From assembly GCF_003471585.1 (NCBI RefSeq), contig NZ_QRJO01000001.1:186001-250000 (forward strand): a DNA stretch of 64,000 nt, read 5' to 3'. Source of the DNA: Collinsella sp. AM18-10. GTDB taxonomy: Bacteria; Actinomycetota; Coriobacteriia; Coriobacteriales; Coriobacteriaceae. The position numbers and the translations under genes are program-made. Under the pieces are notes generated by a model. That model made no database searches. It saw only the letters and a list, made by a program, of their open reading frames with translations, and was not told where the DNA came from. Numbering within the stretch: position 1 is the first letter of the stretch; every line of letters begins with the position of its first letter. Of the stretch, positions 36,425 to 44,058 are shown one piece after another.

Positions 36425-38194
36425 CTACAGTCGCTCATATGCCCTCTTCACGAGCTCACCCATTAGCCTCCTGCGCCGACCGAGGAAGTCCTCGTAATCA
36501 AGCTCTTCGAATCCGAGGGGCAGGGCGTGTTCCTCGCAGTTGCGGCGATACTCGTCCTCCCCCAGCGCGTCGCGATACCTACGAACGTACTCATTCGGGG
36601 CATCATCCGAGATGTAGATATTGTTCTGGTAGTCAACGAGGGTGAAGTTACCTCGGTTGCTGCGCTGCGAAAGGTAGCCCTTGACCCTCAGGTAGTTATC
36701 TGGAAACAGATGGTGCTTGTCCAGGGCCTTCTTGGAGCCCGACGAACCGGTAAGCAGCAGCTGAGAAAGAGGGGCCGTGCTGAACAACGCCTTGGCACCG
36801 AGCACGACCTGAGCCGCGACGAAGCCCCACCAGGTCGGGCCCGTCGCCTCGTTTGCGTCGAGGGAGCTGGGCAGCGTGATGGAGAAATAATCGTCCGTCA
36901 TGATGGCGGCGAGCCTACGGTCGAAGTACGCCCGGAACTCATCGGCGGTCTCAAGGCGCGAGACGTCGTTAAGCTGCTGCTCGAACTCGGATTCGAAGGA
37001 CCCCACATAGAGCCCCGTTATGGCTGCGGCGAAATACCAGCGCCGCACGAGCCCGCGCACAGCCAGTGGCTCCATGTCGAACTCATAGCGCCCGATAAGG
37101 TAGAACGCATAGCAGAACATGAGCGCGTTGCCCGACCCCACCTGGTCAGAGCAGACGTAGCCCGCCTCCGCCAGCGTGTTGATGAAGGCATGCCAGTTGT
37201 TCAAGTCAAGCACGAGATCGAGGGCGCGACCGAACGTGGCAAAGTTCTCAGCTCGCGTCTCGGGCGTCGTTTCCTTTGTCTTGAGATCTCGCCCGCGAAG
37301 AATCTGGTAGGCATAACGCAGGCGACCCCTCTTGAACCCCACGCCCACCGTGGCGCGAATGATATGCGTCGGCGAGACGGTCATGAGCGGGTTGTATGAG
37401 GTGCCCTTTGCGGGCGCATGGCTCATGGCGCAGAACTCCTCTATACGCTCCCTCATGGCAGGTTCGTAGACCGAAAGCAGGGTCATGATGAAGTCATCCT
37501 GCTTAAGCGCCTGCCCTTGCGAGTTCACACGCACAAAGATGTCCGATACGGTCTCCTCGTCGGCCGATTCGGAAATCTCCAGCGTCGGCAGAAGATAACG
37601 CTCAAGCCCGAGTAATGCGTTGAGCCCGCTCTCGACGGCATCCTCGCCGCCATCGTCGAGTTCGGGTTCTCCCTTTTTGGCATTCGCCTCGTTAAGGCGC
37701 TTGATGAACGCCCTGCGATAGGCGCTCAGCTTGTTGTCGTGGTTCGCCGCGAAGGCCTCGGATACGTCCGGCACATAGCGCGAATCCTTCTCGGTCGAGG
37801 CGTCGGCATTCTTGAATGAGCGTGCGATGGGGTCGTAGGCGACCTTCACCGTTCGCTCCCTGAAGTTCTTGTCTCGCACGGACACGCCGTACAGGGAGCT
37901 CAGAAGGGCAGTGAGTCTCTGCTGTCCGTCGATGACAAGGGACTTGGGGACGGCATACACCTTTTGGTTCGAGCCTATGCCAGACTTCTTGCCCGCGTTG
38001 TCGCTCGGAGAGTCCCACAGCATCACATAGCCAATAGGGTATCCGCGGAGCATGGAATCAAGCAGGTCGCGGACCTTTTCGTTGCCCCACACGAAGGGTC
38101 GTTGCAGGTCGGGCAGACCGATCTTGCCCGTCTGAACGTCCTTCAGGATGTTACCAACCTCCAGCGATATGGGGTTATAGATGGAATTTGGCAC
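36425..38194 (-). CDS. DUF262/HNH (GmrSD-like) protein
   Basis: 589 residues from GTG 38194, which shares its first base with the stop of the upstream MmeI-like gene (TAGTG). The N-terminal DUF262 ParB/Srx-like NTPase domain has DLQRPFVWG (29-37) and IDGQQRLTALL (88-98). The C-terminus carries an HNH/DUF1524-type nuclease motif, DKHHLFPDNYLR (about 490-501), followed by NFTLVDYQNNIYISDDAP. GmrSD-type enzymes cut modified phage DNA; many DUF262 proteins act in defence islands. Here it is placed between a restriction-methyltransferase and a SEFIR protein, so it may act with them or independently. Confidence 0.85.
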   Translation of the reverse strand: MPNSIYNPISLEVGNILKDVQTGKIGLPDLQRPFVWGNEKVRDLLDSMLRGYPIGYVMLWDSPSDNAGKKSGIGSNQKVYAVPKSLVIDGQQRLTALLSSLYGVSVRDKNFRERTVKVAYDPIARSFKNADASTEKDSRYVPDVSEAFAANHDNKLSAYRRAFIKRLNEANAKKGEPELDDGGEDAVESGLNALLGLERYLLPTLEISESADEETVSDIFVRVNSQGQALKQDDFIMTLLSVYEPAMRERIEEFCAMSHAPAKGTSYNPLMTVSPTHIIRATVGVGFKRGRLRYAYQILRGRDLKTKETTPETRAENFATFGRALDLVLDLNNWHAFINTLAEAGYVCSDQVGSGNALMFCYAFYLIGRYEFDMEPLAVRGLVRRWYFAAAITGLYVGSFESEFEQQLNDVSRLETADEFRAYFDRRLAAIMTDDYFSITLPSSLDANEATGPTWWGFVAAQVVLGAKALFSTAPLSQLLLTGSSGSKKALDKHHLFPDNYLRVKGYLSQRSNRGNFTLVDYQNNIYISDDAPNEYVRRYRDALGEDEYRRNCEEHALPLGFEELDYEDFLGRRRRLMGELVKRAYERL

Positions 38195-41022
38195 TATAGT
38201 TCACCGACCTTCTTGGCGTACAGGTTGAAAAGATGGGCGACTATCTTCTCCTCGTCCCCACCGAAGTCGACGCCATAGGCAGCTTCGACAGCAGCGTCGA
38301 GCGCCTTATGCGCAGACATCAGCTCGGGGAAGAACGTTTCGTTCTTGGGATCGTACATGTCCGCGAGCGTCGCACCTTCTTGGGCATCCCGGGCGTCGAG
38401 CACGGCTTGGGCGCAACGCTCAACTTCTTCGCGTTGGGATTCCGTGGGCTCGGGCCAGACGAAGTTGTTGTAGTCAATACCAGCCGAGTACTGATAATCA
38501 TCTTTCAGTCTTCCGGTCACGACCCTAACCCATGCATTATGAAATTGGGACTGCAACACCCCATATTGATAGAGAGTTGCATTTGGGATAAGACGAACTT
38601 TATTGCTACAAAAGACCTCAGCATCGACGAACCCCATTGGGATGTATCGCCTTCGGCTTGATGAAACCTCTGGTATCAAGATTGAATCTGTATCCGACAG
38701 GATTTCAGTTCCAAAATGGGCAGGGCACTCTGCAGCCTTAACGGTCTGACTTCTCTTGCTCTTGAGCCGATACCGGCGCACCGCTTCAACCCTTTCCCTG
38801 CATTTAGGCAGATTCTTTAGCTCATCCCAATTTGCGTTCCCAAGCCATAAACACCAACGGCTTTTGCCACGGATAAATTCTTGTGATCCAAGCCACTTGT
38901 GAAAGAATTTCTCTGCACCAGGTTCAATTTGCAAGAATTCGATTTTCTGCTCATCAGTGAAAAGGTAATTGCCGTCGTCTATAGGCTGGGAGCCTATTCC
39001 CATTTCCGGAACATCTGATAATGGCTTACTTCTGCTGTAGACAAAAACGTCCGGAGCGTCTTTAAGATACGCATTGATTCTGGCTACGGAAATCTGCTCT
39101 TCGTCAGAATCGGGCGTTGCGTGATAGAAGAGCGTCTTGGCCCCAACCTCGCGCGAGAAGCCCACGATGACGCAGAACACGTGTGCCTTGTCTGCCGCCT
39201 CGTTGTCCCAGCGGAAGGTGTTGTGCGCGAAGTCGATATGGATTCCCAGGTCGTACAGGGGTTTCCAGAGGTTGGCGACCTGCTCCCCCTGGCAGATGGA
39301 GTTGGTCGAGACCAGGGCGCAGCGCGTGCGCTTCCCTTGCGTGAACCTCGCGGCCTTCATGTACCAGGCCCCGCAGTAGTCGATGTTGCCCGCGTTCTTC
39401 GCGCCATCGAAGACCTCAAGGAGTTCGGCCTTCTGCTCCTTGGACTGGTTGCGGGCCCCGAGGAAGGGCGGGTTGCCCACGAGGTACGTGAGGTCATCGG
39501 GGAACACCTCGGACCAATCGGTCTTGAGGGCGTTGCCCTCATGGAGGTTGCTGAGGCTCCTGAGCGGCAGGAAGTCGAAGTCATAACCGACGTATATCTC
39601 CTGCGTCTTTCGGAGCATCTGCTCCTCGGTGATCCAAAGGGCGGTCTTGGCGACCGAGACGGCGAAGTCGTTAATCTCGATGCCGTACAGTTGATCGAGA
39701 GATACGCGGACGGGGCTGTCCTGCGCAATGACGAGGGACGTCTGCCCCGCGTTGCCGGTCTCCTCGCTGAGCTCGTCCTCGATGATTCGGTTCTCGATGG
39801 TGCGCAGCTGCCGGTACGCCTCGGTAAGGAAGTTGCCCGAGCCGCACGCGGGGTCGCCGATGGTGATGGAGGCAACCTTGTCGTGCAGCCTCGCCAGGGC
39901 CTGCTTGCGTTTCGCCGCCGTCCTTTCGCCCTCGGCCTCGTGCAGCTCATCCCACAGCTCGTCGAGGAAGAGCGGCCTGAGGCAGCGCTCAATGTTCTCG
40001 ACGCTCGTGTAGTGCATGCCCCCGGCATGGCGGGTCTCGGGGTTCAGCGTTCCCTCGAACACGCCGCCGAAGATTACGCCCGAGATCTCGCGCCAGTCGA
40101 AGTCCTGGGACGCGTCGGTGATGGCCTCGAGGATCTCCGGGGTCATCTGCGGGACGATGATGGAGGAGTCGGCGAACAGACCGCCGTTCACGTACGGGAA
40201 GGCCGCGAGGTCCTCGTCCATGTACTCGTCCCTCTGCTCTAGGGGTGTGTCGATCGTCTCAAACAATTCGACCAGTTTGCGGCGGAGCTTCGCGGGGTCC
40301 CCCTCGCAGTACCTGCCGAACGCCTGGTGCGATTGCAGGAGGTCGGCGTCCTCGGCGTAGAGCAGGAAGATGATTCGGGTGATGAGCACGTTGAGGGAGC
40401 GCTGCTCCTCTTGTGCCCGCTCGTCCTTCTCCTCAATATGGTGATACTGCTTGGCGAGGGCATCGTAGAGCCTGGAGACGTAGGCCCCGGCCTCGATGGA
40501 GAGCTGCTGCTCCTTGTGCAGACGGCTCGTCTCGTTGGAGGTCAGGAAGGACAGGAGATACAGGCTGTCCTGGAGCTCTTCGAGGGAGAACTCCTGCACG
40601 GTGTCCTCGGGCCGCTCGTTGTCGAGATCGTAGAGGCGGAAGGTCCCGAAGTTGCACGTCATTACCCAGCGGGGGCGCTCGGAGTACGGCAGGTGCCGCG
40701 CGTACCACATGGCCTGCTGGAGCGGCGTCTCCATGCCGCCGTTCCTGGGTTCGGGCTTGTCGAGGTCGATGCCCCACGACTTCTGCTCACACAGGAAGTT
40801 GTGGTCGGAGACGAACACGTCGATGCGGCGGCCTCTCACCTTCCGCTCGAAGTCGACGAAGCTGTCTATGGTGTTGGACGGGATGCCCAGGACGTTGATG
40901 AGCAGGTCGACCCAGAACTTCTGCGTGTCCTGCTGCTCGTTGTTGGAGCCCGCGGGGATGGCGGCAAGGCGCTTCTGCCACCGCTTGACGAACTCCTTTG
41001 CCTCTTTCTTGCTGGCAGGCAT
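38194..41022 (-). CDS. MmeI-like type IIL restriction-modification enzyme
   Basis: 942 residues. A single chain with nuclease and methyltransferase functions. The N-terminal PD-(D/E)xK-like site is RRIDVF...CEQK, Asp68, Glu79 and Lys81. A helical spacer follows (about 150-380). The gamma-type N6-adenine methyltransferase has DPACGSGNFL (about 391-400) and the catalytic NPPF (about 515-518). The target-recognition domain (about 620-860) and a C-terminal helical region end the protein. In MmeI enzymes one recognition domain directs both cutting and protection, so no separate methylase is needed. AGGAGG before ATG 41022 is strong. It is the first gene of the operon. Confidence 0.88.
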   Translation of the reverse strand: MPASKKEAKEFVKRWQKRLAAIPAGSNNEQQDTQKFWVDLLINVLGIPSNTIDSFVDFERKVRGRRIDVFVSDHNFLCEQKSWGIDLDKPEPRNGGMETPLQQAMWYARHLPYSERPRWVMTCNFGTFRLYDLDNERPEDTVQEFSLEELQDSLYLLSFLTSNETSRLHKEQQLSIEAGAYVSRLYDALAKQYHHIEEKDERAQEEQRSLNVLITRIIFLLYAEDADLLQSHQAFGRYCEGDPAKLRRKLVELFETIDTPLEQRDEYMDEDLAAFPYVNGGLFADSSIIVPQMTPEILEAITDASQDFDWREISGVIFGGVFEGTLNPETRHAGGMHYTSVENIERCLRPLFLDELWDELHEAEGERTAAKRKQALARLHDKVASITIGDPACGSGNFLTEAYRQLRTIENRIIEDELSEETGNAGQTSLVIAQDSPVRVSLDQLYGIEINDFAVSVAKTALWITEEQMLRKTQEIYVGYDFDFLPLRSLSNLHEGNALKTDWSEVFPDDLTYLVGNPPFLGARNQSKEQKAELLEVFDGAKNAGNIDYCGAWYMKAARFTQGKRTRCALVSTNSICQGEQVANLWKPLYDLGIHIDFAHNTFRWDNEAADKAHVFCVIVGFSREVGAKTLFYHATPDSDEEQISVARINAYLKDAPDVFVYSRSKPLSDVPEMGIGSQPIDDGNYLFTDEQKIEFLQIEPGAEKFFHKWLGSQEFIRGKSRWCLWLGNANWDELKNLPKCRERVEAVRRYRLKSKRSQTVKAAECPAHFGTEILSDTDSILIPEVSSSRRRYIPMGFVDAEVFCSNKVRLIPNATLYQYGVLQSQFHNAWVRVVTGRLKDDYQYSAGIDYNNFVWPEPTESQREEVERCAQAVLDARDAQEGATLADMYDPKNETFFPELMSAHKALDAAVEAAYGVDFGGDEEKIVAHLFNLYAKKVGEL

Positions 41023-41090
41023 ACCGGACCTCCTGCGTCGTCATCTCTTTCGGACAATTTTAAGGGGTAAGGGTGGCACCACGGACGGAA

Positions 41091-41170
41091 GGGCGAGTTT
41101 TCGACGGTCCACGGTGTCGCAGGGTCCCAGGCAAAACCCGAAGACGCCGGGGACCGTTGGAAACTCGCCC
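41091..41170. repeat. 80-bp inverted repeat upstream of the defence operon
   Basis: Arms at 41091-41110 and 41151-41170 (GGGCGAGTTTTCGACGGTCC against GGACCGTTGGAAACTCGCCC) with two mismatches. It lies 70-150 bp upstream of the MmeI-like start. Confidence 0.7.
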
Positions 41171-41192
41171 ATCTCACAGCAACGTCATCCTA

Positions 41193-41261
41193 GGTTTTCA
41201 ACGCTTTCCATGGCCGAAGGGCTTCTTATAAGCCCGTAGGCTGTGGGAAGGGTTGGAAACC
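41193..41261. repeat. Second inverted repeat upstream of the defence operon
   Basis: GGTTTTCAACGCTTTCC (41193-41209) pairs imperfectly with GGAAGGGTTGGAAACC (41246-41261). The arms share the GTTTTC-AACG core with the neighbouring 80-bp repeat. Confidence 0.55.
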
Positions 41262-41293
41262 GGACTTTGGGCATAGCCCTTCACAAAAAAACT

Positions 41294-41314
41294 TTCTACC
41301 CAAATTCTACCCAA
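41294..41314. repeat. Direct repeats resembling integrase arm sites
   Basis: TTCTACCCAA occurs at 41294-41303 and 41305-41314, an 11-bp step, 70-90 bp from the tRNA end. Such short direct repeats are typical arm-type sites of tyrosine integrases. Confidence 0.45.
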
Positions 41315-41344
41315 CTGACGTTAACGATGCCCTTATATAAGAAA

Positions 41345-41376
41345 GCAGGTCAGACGATTTATACCGTCTGACCTGC
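41345..41376 (-). terminator. Terminator of tRNA-Arg supplied by the island
   Basis: GCAGGTCAGACG pairs perfectly with CGTCTGACCTGC over eight bases, followed on the minus strand by TTTCTT. Confidence 0.85.
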
Positions 41377-41385
41377 ATTTACTTC

Positions 41386-41461
41386 TGGTGCCCCCGGGCG
41401 GATTCGAACCGTCGACACCCGCTTTAGGAGAGCGGTGCTCTATCCCCTGAGCTACGGAGGC
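41386..41461 (-). tRNA. tRNA-Arg(CCU)
   Basis: 76 bases with encoded CCA. The acceptor stem is GCCTCCG with CGGGGGC (one G-T pair), the D arm GCTCAGGGGATAGAGC, the anticodon stem CCGCT/AGCGG with loop CTCCTAA (anticodon CCT), and the T arm GACGGTTCGAATCCGCC region with TTCGAAT. Its 3' half is duplicated at 34085-34132, which makes it the integration site of the island. Confidence 0.95.
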
Positions 41462-41539
41462 ATGTTGTACTAGTGTAGCAGATTTACACGTTGTGATGCA
41501 GCGTGTAGCCACTCTTCGAAGTTGCGGTGGAACAGCCCT

Positions 41540-41741
41540 CCGGAAAGTGCGTCCCACTATCCAGGCAAATTCTGGGTCAGACTTTCCCCATGGGACCTCG
41601 CTGGGAAACTGTGTCCCAGAATTTCGACTCGAAACGGGACACGGTTTCCCAAACGGGCCCGTTCCGGAAACTACATCCCGCAATCGGCACTCGAACCGGG
41701 ATGCACTTTCCCGATCGAGCCTCATGGGAAACCGCGTCCCA
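41540..41741. repeat. Regular array of a 17-mer in alternating orientation (family H)
   Basis: Seven 17-bp motifs of form (T/C)GGGAAACTGTGTCCCA alternate in orientation at 41540(+), 41573(-), 41602(+), 41635(-), 41664(+), 41697(-) and 41725(+). Gaps alternate 16 and 12 bp, giving a 62-bp period (last step 61). The motif itself is also partly self-complementary (GGGA...TCCC). It fills the space between tRNA-Arg and the DUF956 gene. Confidence 0.8.
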
Positions 41742-41765
41742 CTTTAGGGGGGCGCTCTTTAATGG

Positions 41766-42164
41766 CTAGTTGCCTTTGTGGAAAAGGTTCTTGATGACGG
41801 AGGGGATGCTCTTGGCGCCCTTGGCCGTCACATCGATAAAGTCGGGCGAACGAACGAGCCTGTCCTCGTCAATGTACTTACGCACCGCGCGAAGCGTTTC
41901 CTTGTCATTGCGCGTCGAAAACGTAAAGTGGCCATTCTCTTTGGTAAAGATGGCAAAACGCGTAATCTTCTTGGTGCCGCGCAAAACCTCGGCGGCAATA
42001 TAGTCGACCTCGTCCCACGGGATTTGGATATAATCCTCGGGATTACGCTCGTTATAGTACTCAAACGCCTTATTGCCCACCATCACGTTACCGTGACTGG
42101 TAAGCCCCATCAGGCAGGTTGCCGGCGTTGCCAGATCGACCGTGCTGTTCTGAGATTGCGCCAT
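41766..42164 (-). CDS. DUF956 (ManO-like) protein of the mannose PTS
   Basis: 132 residues from ATG 42164. DUF956 proteins occur almost only with mannose-family PTS operons and are thought to modulate them. Visible pattern: STVDLATPATCLMGLTSHGN, VMVGNKAFEYYNERN, YIQIPWDEVDYIAAEVL and ITRFAIFTKENGHFTFSTRN. It follows manZ after a hairpin-T-run element that may reduce read-through, so it could be expressed at a lower level than the transporter. Confidence 0.85.
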   Translation of the reverse strand: MAQSQNSTVDLATPATCLMGLTSHGNVMVGNKAFEYYNERNPEDYIQIPWDEVDYIAAEVLRGTKKITRFAIFTKENGHFTFSTRNDKETLRAVRKYIDEDRLVRSPDFIDVTAKGAKSIPSVIKNLFHKGN

Positions 42165-42181
42165 ACGCGCCTCGCCCTCCA

Positions 42182-42228
42182 ATAAAAACAATCGGACCGC
42201 ATCCAGTGTACCCACCGGGTGCGGTCCG
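42182..42228 (-). terminator. Attenuator-like terminator between manZ and the DUF956 gene
   Basis: CGGACCGCA pairs with TGCGGTCCG (42193-42228) around an 18-base loop with further pairing; on the minus strand it is followed by TGTTTTTATT and then the ribosome site of the next gene. Confidence 0.65.
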
Positions 42229-42284
42229 TTTCAATGGCTCAAAAGCCCTTGCCTAGCAACTCTCGGTCTTAAGCCGAAGCGTGC

Positions 42285-43205
42285 TTACATGAAGCCGCAG
42301 ACGCGACCGATGATGCCGACGGCGAAGAGAGCCAGGATGATGACGATCGGGCTGACCTTCTTCTTGAGGAGCTTGCAGACCAGAAGGGTCAGGCACACGG
42401 CGGCAAGGCCGGGGATGAGCTGATCGAGGTTGGCCTGAAGCGTGGTGACCTTCACCGGGTCGAGTGCGTTGGCACCGACAGAGTTGTACATCGTCAATGC
42501 CTGCTTGATGCCCTCAGAACCGGCGGGCAGGTTGGCCCAGTCGATATAGGCGCCAGCGGACTGCGTGACCTTGGAGACGACCGGGGTGAAGGAGATGGAC
42601 ACCCAGCGCTCGACCAGGGCGCCGATGATGAACATACCCAGGATGGAAGCACCCTCGGTGACCTTGCCCATCAGACCGCCGGAGAGGTCCTTGGCGATGG
42701 AGGAGCCGACCTTGTAGCCAAACTCCTGCGTGTACCACAGGAAGGCGTAACGGATGATGTTCCACGCGAAGAAGAACAGCAGCGGACCAGCGATGCTGCC
42801 GGACAGGGCCAGGGAAGCGCCCAGTGCGCCCAGAATCGGGCGAAGGGTGAACCAGAAGGCGGGGTCGCCGACGCCGGCGAGCGGGCCCATCATACCGACC
42901 TTAACGCCCTGAATGGCGACGTCGTCAATCGGAGCACCGTTGGCGCGCTCCTCCTCGAGAGCGAGGGTAACGCCAATGACGGGGGCGGAAACATAAGGGT
43001 GGGTGTTATAGAACTCCAGGTGGCGCTTAAGAGCGGCAATCTGGTCATCCTTGCTGGTGTAGAGCTTCTTGATCGCAGGGATCATTGCGAAGCACCAGCC
43101 GCCGTTCTGCATACGCTCGTAGTTCCACGAGCCCTGAAGGAACTGATGACGGAAGCAAACCTTCTTACGGTCAGCCTTGGTGAGCTGAATCTTGTTCTCT
43201 GCCAT
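42285..43205 (-). CDS. manZ: PTS mannose/fructose/sorbose-family IID component
   Basis: 306 residues from ATG 43205, with GGGGAG eight bases before it. IID proteins span the membrane with IIC and share in sugar transport. Signs are the N-terminal KKVCFRHQFLQGSWNYERMQNGGW, the stretch PYVSAPVIGVTLALEEERANG and GPLAGVGDPAFWFTLRPILG, plus a C-terminal hydrophobic end. Third gene of the manXYZ operon. Confidence 0.95.
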   Translation of the reverse strand: MAENKIQLTKADRKKVCFRHQFLQGSWNYERMQNGGWCFAMIPAIKKLYTSKDDQIAALKRHLEFYNTHPYVSAPVIGVTLALEEERANGAPIDDVAIQGVKVGMMGPLAGVGDPAFWFTLRPILGALGASLALSGSIAGPLLFFFAWNIIRYAFLWYTQEFGYKVGSSIAKDLSGGLMGKVTEGASILGMFIIGALVERWVSISFTPVVSKVTQSAGAYIDWANLPAGSEGIKQALTMYNSVGANALDPVKVTTLQANLDQLIPGLAAVCLTLLVCKLLKKKVSPIVIILALFAVGIIGRVCGFM

Positions 43206-43221
43206 ATGTATCACTCCCCTC

Positions 43222-44040
43222 CTACTCGTAATCGTTCAGAATGTCGCCGAGCGGATCGCCGGAGCCACCGCCCATGCCGCCACCCTGCTTGGCCAGATCC
43301 TTAAGGCCAAGGTAGATGAGGGCAAGGGAGATGCCGATGAGGCCAAGGGCGATCAGCGTGAGCTGAGGGATGGCAGCAAGGACAAAGCCGAGGATGAAGA
43401 ACGGCCAGGTCTCCTTGGTGGCCATCATGTTGATGACCATGGCGTAACCGACGGAAGCGACCATGCCGCCGCCGACGGCCATGCCGCCGGACAGCCAATC
43501 GGGCATAGCGTTAAGCGCGTTGGTAACGGCCTCGGCCGGGATGATGCACAGAAGTACTGCCGGGATGGCGATACGAACACCCTGCATGAGGATGCCGGCG
43601 TACTGCCAACGCTCGATGCCGGCGAAGTCGCCCTTCTCGGCGCAGGCGTCCATGCCGTGAACCATAGCGGTAGCCAGGGTACGGCAGATCATGGTCAGGA
43701 ACAGACCAGCGACCGACAGCGGGACGGCGACGGCGATGGCGGCGGTAACGGCCTTGGCCGAATCGGTGGCGCCACCGTTGAGGGCGAGCACCATGATGAT
43801 CGAAGAAGCGACCGAGGCCAGAGCGGCGTCAGGCGCGACGGCGGCGCCGACGTTAGCCCAGCCAAGGGCCATCATCTGGAGCGAACCGCCCAGGAGGATG
43901 CCCTCCTGAAGGTGACCGGTTACGAGACCGATAAGCGTGCATGCCACGAGCGGCTGATGGAACTGGAACTCATCCAGAATGCCTTCCATACCGGCAAGCA
44001 ACGCGACAATCGCAACAAGCAGAATAGTGATTGCAGACAT
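43222..44040 (-). CDS. manY: PTS mannose/fructose/sorbose-family IIC component
   Basis: 272 residues, strongly hydrophobic with eight or so membrane segments. Family marks include DEFQFHQPLVACTLIGLVTG, LGGSLQMMALGWANVGAAVAPD and GGMVASVGYAMVINMMA. It forms the sugar channel with IID. Spacing to manX (18 bp) and manZ (16 bp) shows one operon. Confidence 0.95.
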   Translation of the reverse strand: MSAITILLVAIVALLAGMEGILDEFQFHQPLVACTLIGLVTGHLQEGILLGGSLQMMALGWANVGAAVAPDAALASVASSIIMVLALNGGATDSAKAVTAAIAVAVPLSVAGLFLTMICRTLATAMVHGMDACAEKGDFAGIERWQYAGILMQGVRIAIPAVLLCIIPAEAVTNALNAMPDWLSGGMAVGGGMVASVGYAMVINMMATKETWPFFILGFVLAAIPQLTLIALGLIGISLALIYLGLKDLAKQGGGMGGGSGDPLGDILNDYE

Positions 44041-44058
44041 GTATCGGACCCTCCTTTA

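Larger units (their letters stand above)
34132..41384. mobile_element. Genomic island in tRNA-Arg(CCU), defence cargo, no integrase
   Basis: Bounded by the 48-bp tRNA 3'-end repeat at both sides. The right copy rebuilds a complete tRNA with a new terminator (41345-41376); the left copy keeps the presumed original terminator. The contents are a defence-type operon, a small membrane peptide gene, relaxase-like debris and several long palindromes. Two 10-bp repeats near the right end (41294-41314) resemble integrase arm sites. No tyrosine or serine recombinase is present, so the island is either decayed or mobilised in trans. Confidence 0.8.

Noticed and set aside
41540-41741. CRISPR array beside tRNA-Arg
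   Set aside because: 17-mers alternate in direction with 12- and 16-bp gaps, far too short for spacers; no cas genes.
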